DNA of 64,000 bases. Origin: Polytrichum commune. Its lineage: Eukaryota > Streptophyta > Polytrichopsida > Polytrichales > Polytrichaceae. The notes under the pieces are model-generated. The model saw only the letters and a program-made list of their open reading frames with translations. It did no database searches and was not told the DNA's origin. Below, one piece after another: positions 10,212 to 21,165 of this stretch (the first letter of the stretch is position 1; each line of letters opens with the position of its first letter). Where the stretch lies: NCBI GenBank assembly GCA_950295325.1, contig OX485806.1, positions 47,859,169 to 47,923,168 on the forward strand, read 5' to 3'. Both the position numbers and the translations under genes were made by a program.

Positions 10212-11958
10212 GATATCCTCCCATAGATGCAAGTTGCATAAGAGACTCATATTAGGTCTAAACCAACCTAGATTAAAATTTGCTTGATTGCATTGATGGA
10301 TGATATCCTAATTGATCTAGAATTTAAGGTCAAAAAATAATCTATAGGTGGACATAGAGAAAAATTGATTCTGCACATATGTAGAGAATTTTCTCGATTA
10401 TTTTTTACAATTTAAGATGTATTTTATTATGACCCAATGTTTGCGGATTGGATTAAGGTTTGTGGTCTAGTTAGAGAACAAATTAATGGTCAAAAACTAA
10501 ATTAAGGTGAACTAGTAAATATTAAGATAATTAAACAACAGATGAAAATGCAAATGGAGGATGATATTGAATGTATAAGACATCGAGTGGATAAAGTCGT
10601 AACATAAAAGAACTACGAGCGGAGGATGGCATAGATTGGATGAAGGCATAAACATAGGGTAGCGATGAATAGAGGATATAATTGAGTGGATGAAAGCGTA
10701 AGCATACGATAGCAACGAACAATGGATGGCGTGGAGCGGATGAAGTCAAAACGGATGAAGGCCATTGGATCAAACGAGCAGCAAATAAATACCATTGGAT
10801 TTAGGGGTTTAAAAAATGTTAGCTAAGATGGTATTGGTCGTAGATGCTAACCGTTAGATGTAGGTATGGTTAGATTTGCGGTAGGTAAGATTTTGTGGTT
10901 GAAAGGGGTACTCCCACAAAGGAGAGTGCAGAGGCTTTCTTCTTCATTCTCACGGTTAAGATTATCTATTTCTCTTTCTCCTCTTCATACAGATAAATGC
11001 AAAGAATTCATAGAATGATAGAAATAAAAATATTGGACAAAAAGGTTTATGAGTCCTATGAATGTTGGATAAAGTTTTTTTAACCTTGTTAAGGAGTTGT
11101 ATTATTATCTAGTTGTATTGGTTCTTGATATGCCTATGAGTGTATAAATTTTATTACCTCACCTCTTATTCCATTAGTTTATGCACTAGGTTTTGCATTG
11201 AATTTGCATCAAAATTTGCATCAAATGTTGTATAATTCTATATTAGGTTCCGCATTAACCTTCCATATTAGATTTTACATTAATCTTATGTATTAAATTC
11301 AACATTGGGTTTTTGTATTAGGTTTTGCATTAGGATTTGCATAAGTCTTTTGCATTAGATAATGGTTATTGAGAATTTGAGGCTTAGAGGCATGAGATAG
11401 AGATAGAAATTAGTAGTTAAAGATAGAATTAGTGGTAAGTAAGAAAGTGAGGACTTAGGTGAAGGTTACGCCAGAAATGTAGTTTTAATTTTGTTGTTGA
11501 GTTAAAGGGTGGCAAAATGTCTCATATTCAAATACTAATCCTCGGACGATTGGCTTAATCTTCAAACACCCATACTACTCAGCCAACCCAACCAAGGGTA
11601 GATGGTGGAGAATTCTGTGAAAATAGGTGCCTTAAGCAAATCCCATATCGCGGTAGGGATGGATGAATTATAGACGAAACTAGAATTTTATAGAATTGAA
11701 TGAAAAGAGGTATAATATAGGATGAATTAATAGAGTTAAGATATATTTAATTGGATTTTTCCGGATGAGTACAATGCATGGATGAAGGTTAGGCATAGAT
11801 GAATCTCACGTATGGATGAACGGAGTGAAATTAAACAATTATAGAAACTAGAAGGTCACTGTTTGGAGTAGCAATGGTCACCATAGACCCATTTTTACTT
11901 GTGTCATTATTTGTTTTATACATGTCGTGTCATTATTTTTTGGTATGCATGTCATGTC

Positions 11959-11962
<4 letters not shown>
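10212..11962. repeat. AT-rich spacer with two degenerate tandem stretches
   Basis: At about 10570-10760 a ~50-bp unit built around GGATGAAGGC-TAA-CATA-GATAGCGA is repeated three to four times with many changes. At about 11160-11360 a ~12-13-bp unit close to TTTTGCATTAGG is repeated irregularly. A pyrimidine-rich stretch at 10935-10990 precedes the second array. No gene is supportable; the overlapping minus-strand frames at 10512-10795 only translate the repeat. Confidence 0.5.

Positions 11963-11992
<30 letters not shown>
11963..11992. repeat. (AT)n microsatellite
   Basis: About 14 AT dinucleotides. Confidence 0.9.
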
Positions 11993-11995
<3 letters not shown>

Positions 11996-13639
11996 ACTCT
12001 CCAAAATATGTCCTTCAAGTTCTTTAATATATTATTTAGTCAATTTTCTCCAATACAAAAGCCTCTTTGATAGATTTTTCCTATGTACCATGTAATGTTC
12101 CGACTCTAGGAGATTTTTATTTCCATGGAATATCTGCAAGGCTTTGGCAAAGAATGTTGTAAAATATTGCCACCATTGGCAAACATACCATTGTTTTTCA
12201 TTTGGCTGCAGTTGTAAAGTACAAAAATGGGTGTGAGGATGATGTTTCAATTATGTTATGAGCACCCACTTAAAGGCAACCACATTCATGAGGTACATGA
12301 CCATAACTTAGAGATCTAGAACATCCATGTGATATATTGGAATGTGGCGGATACCACTTAGTACCAAATCACATGCACCAATTGAATCGTATCATTCCAA
12401 TTTCAAAGTATAGTCTTAAATCATCATAAAAAAATTGTTGGGAAATGCATATTGATTAGCTAATATCATCTAATGGGAGATCAAATGCATTAGTAATGTC
12501 AAAAAATCTATTATGGAACCATAGTACCACTAATAGTGTGAGCAAGGTGTGAGCCACAATCACCCCCACTCTTCAAATGCGTCCTAGTCTGAGTGGGAGA
12601 TCATGTGCCACATCCTAAGCCTAACATTCTCATAAGCAAATATTCATACAATCCAATCGAAGTGGGAGAAGTGGTGTGTAGAACACCCTTTTCTTTGTTA
12701 TTAGAACGTTCAAGCATCTACAACACTTGAGTGACTTCCTAATTACCACACATACACCAACCTCCTCACCCACGATTCAATTTCCCTTCACCTCCTTCTA
12801 CCTATTCATCAATGGCACTAGTGTTGCCCTCATGGTGGTCAGTTTGGTATTGAATCCTTTTCCTCTACGCCTAACATATGTGAAGTCCCTCGTCACTCCA
12901 CCTTGTTGGGAACGCGTCCTACTACTGATGTTGGGTTCAATTCTACTCCCTCTGCCACTCCTCGATGACAACCGCTCCTCTCTCCCAGTGCGACTGTGTT
13001 GCCGCCAATCTCCTATTCTTGCCACAGGTGTACATTCTTGTATGCATGTTTGCTTGCTGGTCATGCAATCTGAGGCAACCTTCGCTCCTAGATAGATGCG
13101 CGAAGCCGACCTCAGGTGGAATGGTCATTTGGGCAGGGTAACCACAAAGCAATTCTTCCTGATGCGAATGGGCCTATTCCCTCCCTTTGTCACTCCATAC
13201 TGATGTATCCCTTCGACATTGTCACATCGACCTTCCGTAAACAAGTTTGTTTCCTTGAGTGCGCCCTCGACCTCTTCCTCCTTCCACACAGTGACTATGT
13301 TAATTTGCTCCACGATTGACCAAGGAGCAAATTCTTTCACCAACAATTTCCCCTAAGTTGCGATCCAAGTGCTCGGAGTATCTACCCACACTCACACCTC
13401 CTCACAGACCCAACGCTCCACCCCCAGATCGCACCTATAATACCTCAACCGGCGAAGGAACATCACCCAATCGGTCTTAGAAGCTCTTCGGAAGCACAGA
13501 TCGGTGACTCCATCCACGCCGATTCGACACTCCAATGCGGCAACAACAACAGCAGCCGAACCATGCAGACGGCTCGCCTCCACACCCAGTTGCCGTCGTC
13601 GCTCCAGTGATTGCAGCTAGCATTCACGGGCCCTCCTGT
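11993..13639. other. Spacer; right half GC-richer and pyrimidine-rich
   Basis: 11993-12700 shows nothing recognisable. 12720-13640 is C/T-rich with overlapping frames on both strands, none with family motifs. It may be an extension of the LTR-C copy that ends at 14203, but I could not prove its left edge. Confidence 0.3.
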
Positions 13640-14203
13640 CCTCCTTCCGATCTCACCTCCTTACCCAACAAGGCAGGGTTTTCGCACGACCGCTCTCCCT
13701 CTCTCCCCCTACCATGCATAATGAGGCTCCTCCCCCTTGCCTCCCGAGACCCCTCCAAGCTTCTCCCTTTTTTCTCGCATTGCCCGGCATCTTTCGGGCT
13801 GCCCGGAGAGAAAAACGGGTTTAGGCCTCTTTCCTTGGCCTTTGCCCTTTCAAACTCCACTTCCCCACTTTCTTAGTGTTCCTACCTTTTGACTTTTAGT
13901 TTTTCACCTCTTAAGGTGGAGGTTGAATTTATCACCCTATCTTCTCTGCCTTTCCCTATTTGTTTTACAGTTAAACCCCATGTGCGACCATCACTAGGCC
14001 TACACCTAACTAACTTGATCACAATTTATTTCTCTCGGCCTCTTGTCCTAATTAACTCCTAACCCACAACTTAATTCAATTCTGCCTAGACTTTAACACA
14101 TCACTCCTGTCTATCTTTTTGATTACTCACGCTAACACAATTTCTACTGTTTTAGTAATTTTTATGATTAAGTTGACATGTGGGCATCATATTGGGCTCA
14201 CAC
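13640..14203 (-). mobile_element. LTR-C copy
   Basis: Read on the minus strand it starts TGTGAGCCCAATATGATGCC at 14203. The same start occurs at 58293 (minus) and in diverged form at 42135 and 47475 (plus). The GC-rich core at 13730-13830 (CGAGACCCCTCCAA, TTGCCCGGCATCTTTC, AGAAAAACGGG) is shared with 42330-42430 (reverse) and 20050-20130. A conserved start plus a shared internal core in four or five copies points to an LTR family. PBS and internal genes were not identified, so LTR status is inferred. Confidence 0.5.
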
Positions 14204-14372
14204 AAGGCTATTAAGGAGCCTTAGCCATAAAGATTGGTGGTGATCAAAGTGGTGGGAGTTAACTAGTGGAAAAGGCATAGCATCATTAGCAAGGCTATCA
14301 AGGACCCTTAGTTGTAAGGATTGATGGTGATCCAACTAATGGAAATCAACTAGTAGCAACAACTCTTAACAA
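14202..14372 (+). repeat. Two-copy tandem repeat of ~85-90 bp
   Basis: CAAGGCTATTAAGGAGCCTTAG ... GTTAACTAGTGG is followed by a second, diverged copy starting CAAGGCTATCAAGGACCCTTAG. Confidence 0.6.
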
Positions 14373-14524
14373 AAAAAGTGTGGCATGAAGGTGAGCATTT
14401 TGCATGGGGAACGTTTGCATGACAAGGGGCCATCTTCCTCATGGTTCTATGGTAGGATGATTCATGTCATTGGACATTTTTTTCATTATGGTTGTCTAGA
14501 TAGAGTTTTTAATAATTCAAGGTA

Positions 14525-15060
14525 GGTTACTTTGGTATATTGATATCAGAGTTTCTACAAATCTTGGCGTAGATGAGATTCCATTGAAAGCCATTCATTG
14601 ATTTAAACTCTGCAAGGGTTGAAATCTCAATCAAAACTTCTTCTATAAAGATGCAAACTTTAAAGCAAATGGCTAGTGTAGAACTCGTCGATGAACTCCA
14701 ATTACAAGGTTGCGAGTTGCAAGGTATGTAGATGAAAGATTGGGTTTTTTTTTATGAAAGGTAAATTTATTAATTAATTAGATACGTATTCAAACTATCG
14801 AGCGGAATTTATTGCAAAAACAATTGCTTGCCTTGAGAACGCAAGGTGTGAATGTCCAAAAGGCCTCTACCCAATACATTAAATTGATGGAACTCAAGTT
14901 CTTTAAGGATAAACCCTACAATGAAACACATATGCCTAACTTAGACCAAATTCCCCCTCACACCTACATTACTCCACCTCACTATCAGACACCTTCCAGT
15001 CGACACCAATGTGACGATGATCATGTGCACTTTGCAATGTGGTCACCTTTCTTATAATGT
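14525..15060 (+). pseudogene. Possible PBS and gag start of a retroelement
   Basis: TTTGGTATATTGATATCAGAG at 14530-14550 looks like a scrambled copy of the plant iMet-tRNA primer site (TGGTATCAGAGC). It is followed by a short gag-like frame (ASVELVDELQLQG) and then a second frame, 14812-15057, rich in Gln, Pro and Thr. Nothing diagnostic (no CCHC) is present. Low confidence. Confidence 0.25.
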
Positions 15061-15940
15061 TGGATACGAAGTGTACACTAAGACAGAGACAACCTTCATT
15101 ACACCCTAGGAAGATGCAATCGGGGCAAAAACCTCAAACCTTCCTACACAAAAAATAACTCCCTATATGATGGGTGGATATATATATATATTCTTACAAA
15201 GACATGCAATTATGCGTTTTGCAAACTTTGCAGAGATGTCTACCAGACAAAAAGTTAGGTTTTTCTTCAACAGAGCATTGTGATGCGACTCAGTCCCTGA
15301 CAGTAGAGGTGTTGTGGTGTGCAAATCACTACAACCGGCATGCATATACATTGGTCACAAATGCAAAGAATAGATAGTTTGGAACCTTGTTACCTTATTA
15401 CCTATTTAAACAATTTTGTGATAAACAAACAATTTAAGGCTTGCAATCTATTGATGCGAATTCTGCACTTTGAGCTGCAAATGGTTGTGTTACTTGCCTC
15501 TACCGAGCTTGTGCATGTGCTCATAATCCTAAGTGTTTTGTGATGCATAGTGAAACTGTAAACATGGATCACTCCCTCGTACACACTCGCTCATAGTGGT
15601 TAAGTTTTTTTTGTATAATATTAAATCAACATATTTATCTAAGACGCATGTATGCATCACGTATGTATGTATCACTCTTCCTATCTTCAAATTTTAAGCA
15701 TGCTGCCAAAGCTTGCGTAAGTGTTAACATTCACTCACGGAGCCAAACTCATCAAGACACCCAACTATCCATGATTACTAACCCCTTTCCCTCTCTTTCT
15801 TGCACTGTGAAAGATTGGTCATGAAATCACTTGCAAAGGTAATGCGTTTTTCTACTTAATTGTCTACATAAACAACATGCCGACAATGGCCCATTCCCAC
15901 GACAATCAACCATTGACTTACTTGACCGGAACCTCACCTA
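15061..15940. other. Spacer
   Basis: AT-rich, no recognised feature apart from a short TA run at about 15179-15190. Confidence 0.4.
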
Positions 15941-15942
15941 TT

Positions 15943-16315
15943 TCACTCCTTGGCACATGAAAGAGTGTCCCCAACATAGACCGCCGCACCATTGACTTTC
16001 TTGAGCGGAATCAGTGGGACGATGCAGCGAGTCAAACCCTTCATCCACCATTTTGCCCACTTTCTTCCTTCTAGACTATCCATAGGTGCTCCTCCCTTCA
16101 TTACTTCGAACGTTCTATTGGAATGCAACACATTGATGGAAATGCTACACCTCCGTTCTACTTGCACCACTGAAGATTTGGTATGATCACCCATGAGCGC
16201 ATCCTTTCCCTTCCGTTTCATGAAAATGCTACCATGAAAATGCTAAGTCCTCAACAATTGCAGCGTACGCACTTACACCCACACACATGAGGATGGGAAC
16301 CACATATCGGCGACA
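15943..16315 (-). pseudogene. Unrecognised continuation of the minus-strand gypsy polyprotein
   Basis: A 92-residue minus frame lies directly downstream of the gag remnant with protein-like composition, including GRKWAKWWMKGL and RCIVPLIPLKK. It could be the gag-protease junction of the same element; no aspartic-protease DTG/DSG motif is visible. Confidence 0.25.
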
Positions 16316-18385
16316 TTAGACCCACAAGAAGATCCCTTGTGCTACACTACTTCCACATGACTTGATCTTCATCGACCAGATCGGTTCCACATGGCGGGTT
16401 CCTGCATTTGGAGGCCAACTTCTTGCATCTCGCCATGAGAGTTGTATGCGTCGAAAGATGCAATGGGCCTCCGCTGCAAGCATTGCTCGCCACTTGGCCA
16501 CCTCCTCAGGGTCCTCAATGGTGGAGGTATCTGCAGTAGCATGAGCCATTGTTAGAGAATGCATGGATGTTTTCCCTTCCAAAATCTTACATGCAAGGTG
16601 GAACACCTTAGCAGGTTGGAAATCTGACGATGACAACTCCATCGTTGTGAACAAAGGTATAACACTTTTGATGCCAAGATATTCACCATGTCGGTTGAAG
16701 AATTTGACACCTCCGTGCTTGAATGTCGACCACCAACAGATTGGACAACATCTGCCAATCCAAAAGATAGCGGCAACCGTGCCTGGCCAATCTGATCCCG
16801 GGACCATTGTCTTGAGCTCTCAAGCTCACCACAAAATCTCCTGTAGTTGGAGGTGTGGCTCGTGACACGGATTGAGCATGTGTCACTGCGACAGAGCTCA
16901 CCACCTTCCCCAAAGCTCCGAGCATATAGTAATCCGGTGTAGAGGAGCCAGCCTTAGCTCCGGATGAAGCCGAAAGGGTCAAGATTTGGCTGGACAAAGC
17001 CAAACTCTTGAATTTCTCCTCCAAATCACCGAGTTTTGCCTCCATCGCCTTCTCCCGTGCGGAGAGAGGTCATTTCTCCAGATGGAGAATGAAGCAGTGG
17101 TCCTTGGTGTGGTTTGGCTTACCACAATGAGAACACGTCAGCTGCTTTGGCAAATGCTTAGCAATGTCCTTCGCCGGACCCTTAGCGGTAAAATTGTCTT
17201 TTGCCTCGGCCTTTCTGCGATTGAGGCCTTCTTTTGCTTGAAGGGACAATCCTTCTTAGCATGGCCCAGCTCCCCACAAGACCAACAATACAAGGTCTTG
17301 TCCACCTCCGCCTCCGCCAATCATGTAGTGGCGACTGGAGTCTTCCGGGATTTGCTAGAATCCACTAGCAAGGACACCAAATCAGTTGCATCGTGCTGAC
17401 ACAATGCAAGATCACACTGCTCCACAATGGCGGATGCCTCTGCAAGTGTGGCCCAACCAGCAAACTCCATGATGATCCTAGGGAGCGCCAAGTTAAGGAA
17501 GCGTTTGTCAATCTTTGACAAAAACACCTTTACCAACTGACTTTCCGCAAACACACCTCCAGATTCTCTGGCAAACATCGCCAACCTCGAATACATGGTA
17601 CGAGGTGTATCGTCCTTCTCCCGTCTCAAATTCTGTATCCGCTACATCTGGTCTCAACGGAAACCTCCGTACTCCTCCTGTAGATGCAGTTCAAATGCCC
17701 GCAACGGCTTAAAAACTAGCGGAGCCCTTAAAGAGGCTAAAGCCGCCTGGGTTGTTTGGGCATCACGGGAGAGTGGAAGAATTGGATTCGACATACTTGC
17801 CGTAGCGGGTGCAGAACCCTTATCCTTGGGTTCACCATGAGAAACTTCCTCCACATCCACTACATATACTCCCTTCGGCACCTCCGACTTAACATCAGGA
17901 ACGGCCATCAAACTGGAAGCTGCGCCTTTCTTCAATGCGGATACCAACTCAACCCGAGTCTCCCAGTAACACTCCACCTCGCGCAGCTCCATTCAATGAG
18001 CCTCCGTCCACTGCTCATAAGTCTGAAGAGCCTCGTGCTCCAAATGTTAGGGCAGTAGTTCGAACGCATACCAGTTATTGAAATTGGTATTGCGTTGACA
18101 GTTCTCCCTCATCCATGTCCTGAACCGAATTTCCCATTATTGTAGAGAAATGGTCCCCGCTCGACTGGAAAGTTGGTCCCGAATGCCGCCGCGTGTTTCC
18201 TCCACCATCTTGTCAAAGGATCCCACCCAAGGGACGTAAGACCAAGTGACAATCCCCCACGCCGAAGTAGGTTGAAAAGCCTCGTTGGGTGCTACCACTG
18301 GCTCAACGTCCAAGAGGTCCGAGGATCGACATTCCGATAATGCCAGAGACAGAGAACGATAATGTTGGCTCCGAGTTGTAACCAT
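16316..18385 (-). pseudogene. Ty3/gypsy gag remnant with CCHC zinc knuckle
   Basis: Read right to left, frames chain into a gag protein. It starts MVTTRSQHYRSLSLALSE (18385), a typical gypsy gag N-terminus. It passes through a frame rich in helices (17654-17992) and reaches a capsid-like stretch (17321-17629: MYSRLAMFARESGGVF, LVKVFLSKIDKRFLNLALP). It ends at a nucleocapsid knuckle CWSCGELGHAKKDC (17246-17287). Gag packages the element RNA in virus-like particles. At least five stops or frame changes separate the pieces. Beyond the knuckle, frames to 16316 are gag/pol-like but unassignable. A sequence just upstream (TTGGCTCCAATGACC, minus strand, about 18390-18410) sits where a primer-binding site would be. 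The element may belong with the reversed LTR-A piece at 19740. Confidence 0.7.
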
Positions 18386-18429
18386 AAACCCGCAATGGGT
18401 TCGGTCATTGGAGCCAACAACCTAAATTT

Positions 18430-19237
18430 ATGTGGTGTTAAGGTAAAGGGTCAAAATGTGAAAAACAACCTGCACCTGCAAACACCACCAAACTTATGGT
18501 CTGTTGGTCATTAATCCAACCTCACCATAAGGGAATACAAACACCGCCCACTTGGTACATACACAAGGGTCCCGTCGGTCATTACTCCGACCACACCCCA
18601 CAATACCCTATCACAATCTAGGAAAACACAAAATGGGGCAGTGCTGGAACACTCCAACACTACAGCCCGCCACAGGGGAGGGTACCACAACAAAATACAA
18701 AGAACAATGCAATTTTTAGCACTAGATCATCTTCCCCAAACAATACAAAAGCAGAATTTGAAAGCGACCGTAACCAACTGGCATCTGCCTGCAGTTGGTG
18801 GTCAAAATGAAGAGCCCATGTTGCTTAGGAAAATGACATGCCACTTATTCATATCTCTCCACTACTACCTAAGAATCCCTCTTTACAACAATACTGGGAA
18901 TATGTGTTGACAAACACAATTCAACCCTAATAATAATTTATTTTAGGCCGAACGGAAATTCCACATGCCACCTCTTCGGAAATTTCATGCAACACAACCC
19001 CTAAAAGAAATCCCAAATATTTTAATATTTTATAAGAGTTTTGGGTTTTCTTTTTTGTGTTCTTGATTAATGAAAACAAAGTTTTTGCCAAAATCCGTCT
19101 TTCTCAATTCCCAAGAAATTAACCTCTTAGAAAGAAAAGAAAATTTAGAAGCTGAAATGAAATATAAATTAATTATTTAATTAAATTAATACATGAATTA
19201 AATTTTTTTTAAACAAACCAAAAAAAATTATTAATAC
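18430..19237. other. Possible degraded 5' LTR/leader of the gag element
   Basis: Sits between the gag start and the LTR-A piece, both minus strand, so it may be LTR or leader sequence. No defining ends were found. The right half is AT-rich. Confidence 0.25.
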
Positions 19238-19303
19238 GTAACCAGTTGGACTTGTAAATATTCGGATCTCAACCGATTACGCCCAAAGAATCTCCCCGTA
19301 AAG
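19238..19303 (+). repeat. Dispersed ~64-bp repeat, copy 1
   Basis: CGTAACCAGTTGGACTTG ... ACGCCCAAAGAATCTCC is about three-quarters identical to 56228-56290 (TGTAATCAGTTGGACCGG ... TACCCAAAAATCTCC). Both lie on the left of an LTR-C-like pyrimidine-rich region, so it may mark that family's far end. Confidence 0.5.
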
Positions 19304-19739
19304 CAAATCAACTCTCTGCCCCAGCTCGTTCACTGATCCAGCTCGCTGCCCCAGCTGAAGGGGGGGGGGGGAAATTGTAATGCCTACTGGCAGGCAGGCT
19401 GCACAGGGCCAGCAACACAAGGTTGTCGGCTGCCTCCCTCTTCTTCATTTTTTTTTTATCACTTTCTTCATTTAGCGTGAAGACTCCGTCTCAAAGAACA
19501 ATGGCGCGAATGCTTGCTTACAAGCAACCAAATGGTACAAAATTCTATGGCAAATTCAAAGATTTTTCACCACAATTCAAAGTGATGTGTAAACTTTACA
19601 AGCACACGTCTTTCTTCTTGATGATCCGTTTATCCACAATGTTTGTCATTCTCCACTTCACCATCTTGCCACCACTTGTCCTCGCACTCTTTCTTGAATG
19701 TTGTAACTCAAGATTTGAAGAAAAAATAAGGAATCATGC

Positions 19740-19915
19740 ATTCTTGCCAAGTGAGAAGGAAGAGAGTCAAACACTCATAAGAGCTCTAAATCTCTCTTCA
19801 AATACACACAATGAATCAAGTTATCTCTCATTCCACCACGGGAGTATCCAAGAGTGTAAGTAGGGGGAGAAGAACTCAAGATTTATTGCAAAAACATACA
19901 ATCTTCACCTCACAC
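19740..19915 (-). mobile_element. LTR-A fragment, reversed
   Basis: Reverse complement of about 2430-2660: CAAGATTTATTGCAAAAACAT matches ATGTTTTTGCAATAAATCTTG, and CAAACACTCATAAGAGCTC matches GAGCTCTTATGAGTGTTTG. In minus orientation it would be the 5' side of the gag remnant to its left. Confidence 0.65.
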
Positions 19916-19929
19916 AGCTTCCCTAGATC

Positions 19930-20183
19930 GCCCACGGCCTGATGTGCAACAATTCTTTTTCTTCCAATTTGCAACACCCTAAGTCGTTCACTGCAATAGG
20001 GTTTTGCTTATCTTTGGTTTGTCCTCAACCTCTTGCTAATGAGATTCTCCCTCCAAGCTCCCAAGACCCTTCCAAGCCTTTTTTTCCTGCGTTGCCTGGC
20101 ATCTTTAAGGCAACCCGAAGAAAAAACGGGCATAAACACTTGAGTATTTTATTTTCCCTCTTTTTCTTTGCCAACATAGTATA
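19930..20183 (-). repeat. LTR-C core fragment
   Basis: Carries CAAGACCCTTCCAAGCC, TTGCCTGGCATCTTTAAGG and GAAGAAAAAACGGG, in the order seen at 13740-13825. The conserved start (TGTGAGCCC) is missing. Confidence 0.5.
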
Positions 20184-20259
20184 GCCATATTACGCAACCG
20201 GTGGATTGTTACAACTTTTAGAAATCTCTGAGAGGAAAAAATGATATGTAAGCATGGAA

Positions 20260-21080
20260 TTTATTGTTAGACTTATCATATTAACCAAGGGCATGATGCA
20301 ATTTTTGTTTGTGTTAATAAATTGAGCAAAATGGCTCATATAATTTTAAGTACTACAACTATGACTACTAAGGAGACGACAAAGTTATTTAAAGATTGTG
20401 ACTATAATTTATATAGCATTCCCCTTAAGTTAATCAATGATAGAGATTCAAGATTTATGAATTTTGACAAGAGTTGCACTACTTGTTAGATGCTCATTTG
20501 GCCATGTCTTCAATTTTTCATCCTTAAATCGATGGTTAGACAAAGTAGTTAAACAAAGTCTTTGAGGATATGCTTAAGCATTATGTGAGTATTTTCCAAG
20601 TTAATATGGATGAGTAGTTGCTAATTGGGATGAATAGTGGTTGAATTTGCCTACAATAACTCCTGGCAATAATTCATCAAGGCTACATCTCTAAATAGAA
20701 GGATCAACGGGCCTTACATTTTGGTTGAAATGGATTTTGCCATAAGTATTATTATTACTGAGGCTAAAAAACATTTGTTGGCAACCCAACAAAGACAAAA
20801 AATTATGCTGACACCAACAACATGATGTGTCATATGAGGTGGGATCTGAGGTGCTACTTATTACTTCCAACATTAAATTGAAAACTTGAGTTGTCAAGAA
20901 ATTATTTCCTTAATACATTGGCCCATTTGGAATTGTTGAGAGAATTTGGTGTCGTAGCATATCATTTGAAATTGCTAGAGACGATGGGAATTTATAATGT
21001 TTTCCACGTCTTTTTGTTGAAATCTAACAAAGCTAATGCTATGGTAAAGCCTCAGTCACAACTAGCCATTAGAAATAATG
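20260..21080 (+). pseudogene. Decayed Ty3/gypsy integrase
   Basis: Pieces in order along the plus strand match the integrase core and C-terminal region. DAIFVCVNKLSKMAHI (first catalytic Asp region) is followed by SIPLKLINDRDSRF (second Asp), a remnant VEFAYNNSW, an ATQQRQK helix, and a GPF-type end with VVAYHLKLLETMGIYNVFHVFLLKS (20950-21040). Many frame changes and stops are present. It differs from the chromovirus integrase at 24.3 kb and from the one at 0.5 kb, so it is a third element. The LTR-B copy starting at 21166 lies just beyond it. Confidence 0.7.
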
Positions 21081-21165
21081 ATATATCATATGAAGTGCAA
21101 TTAGTTTTAAAACTTCAAGTTAGAAGGAATTCTTCCCGTTTTGTGAAATCCTCATCAAGTGGCTC

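Noticed and set aside
10512-10795. Three overlapping minus-strand frames
   Set aside because: Produced by a degenerate ~50-bp tandem repeat.
12727-13095. 122-residue plus-strand frame and its minus-strand shadow
   Set aside because: No family motif, competing frames on both strands, and pyrimidine-rich composition.
19423-19863. 146-residue plus-strand frame
   Set aside because: Its second half is a reversed LTR-A fragment, so it is a chimera by chance.
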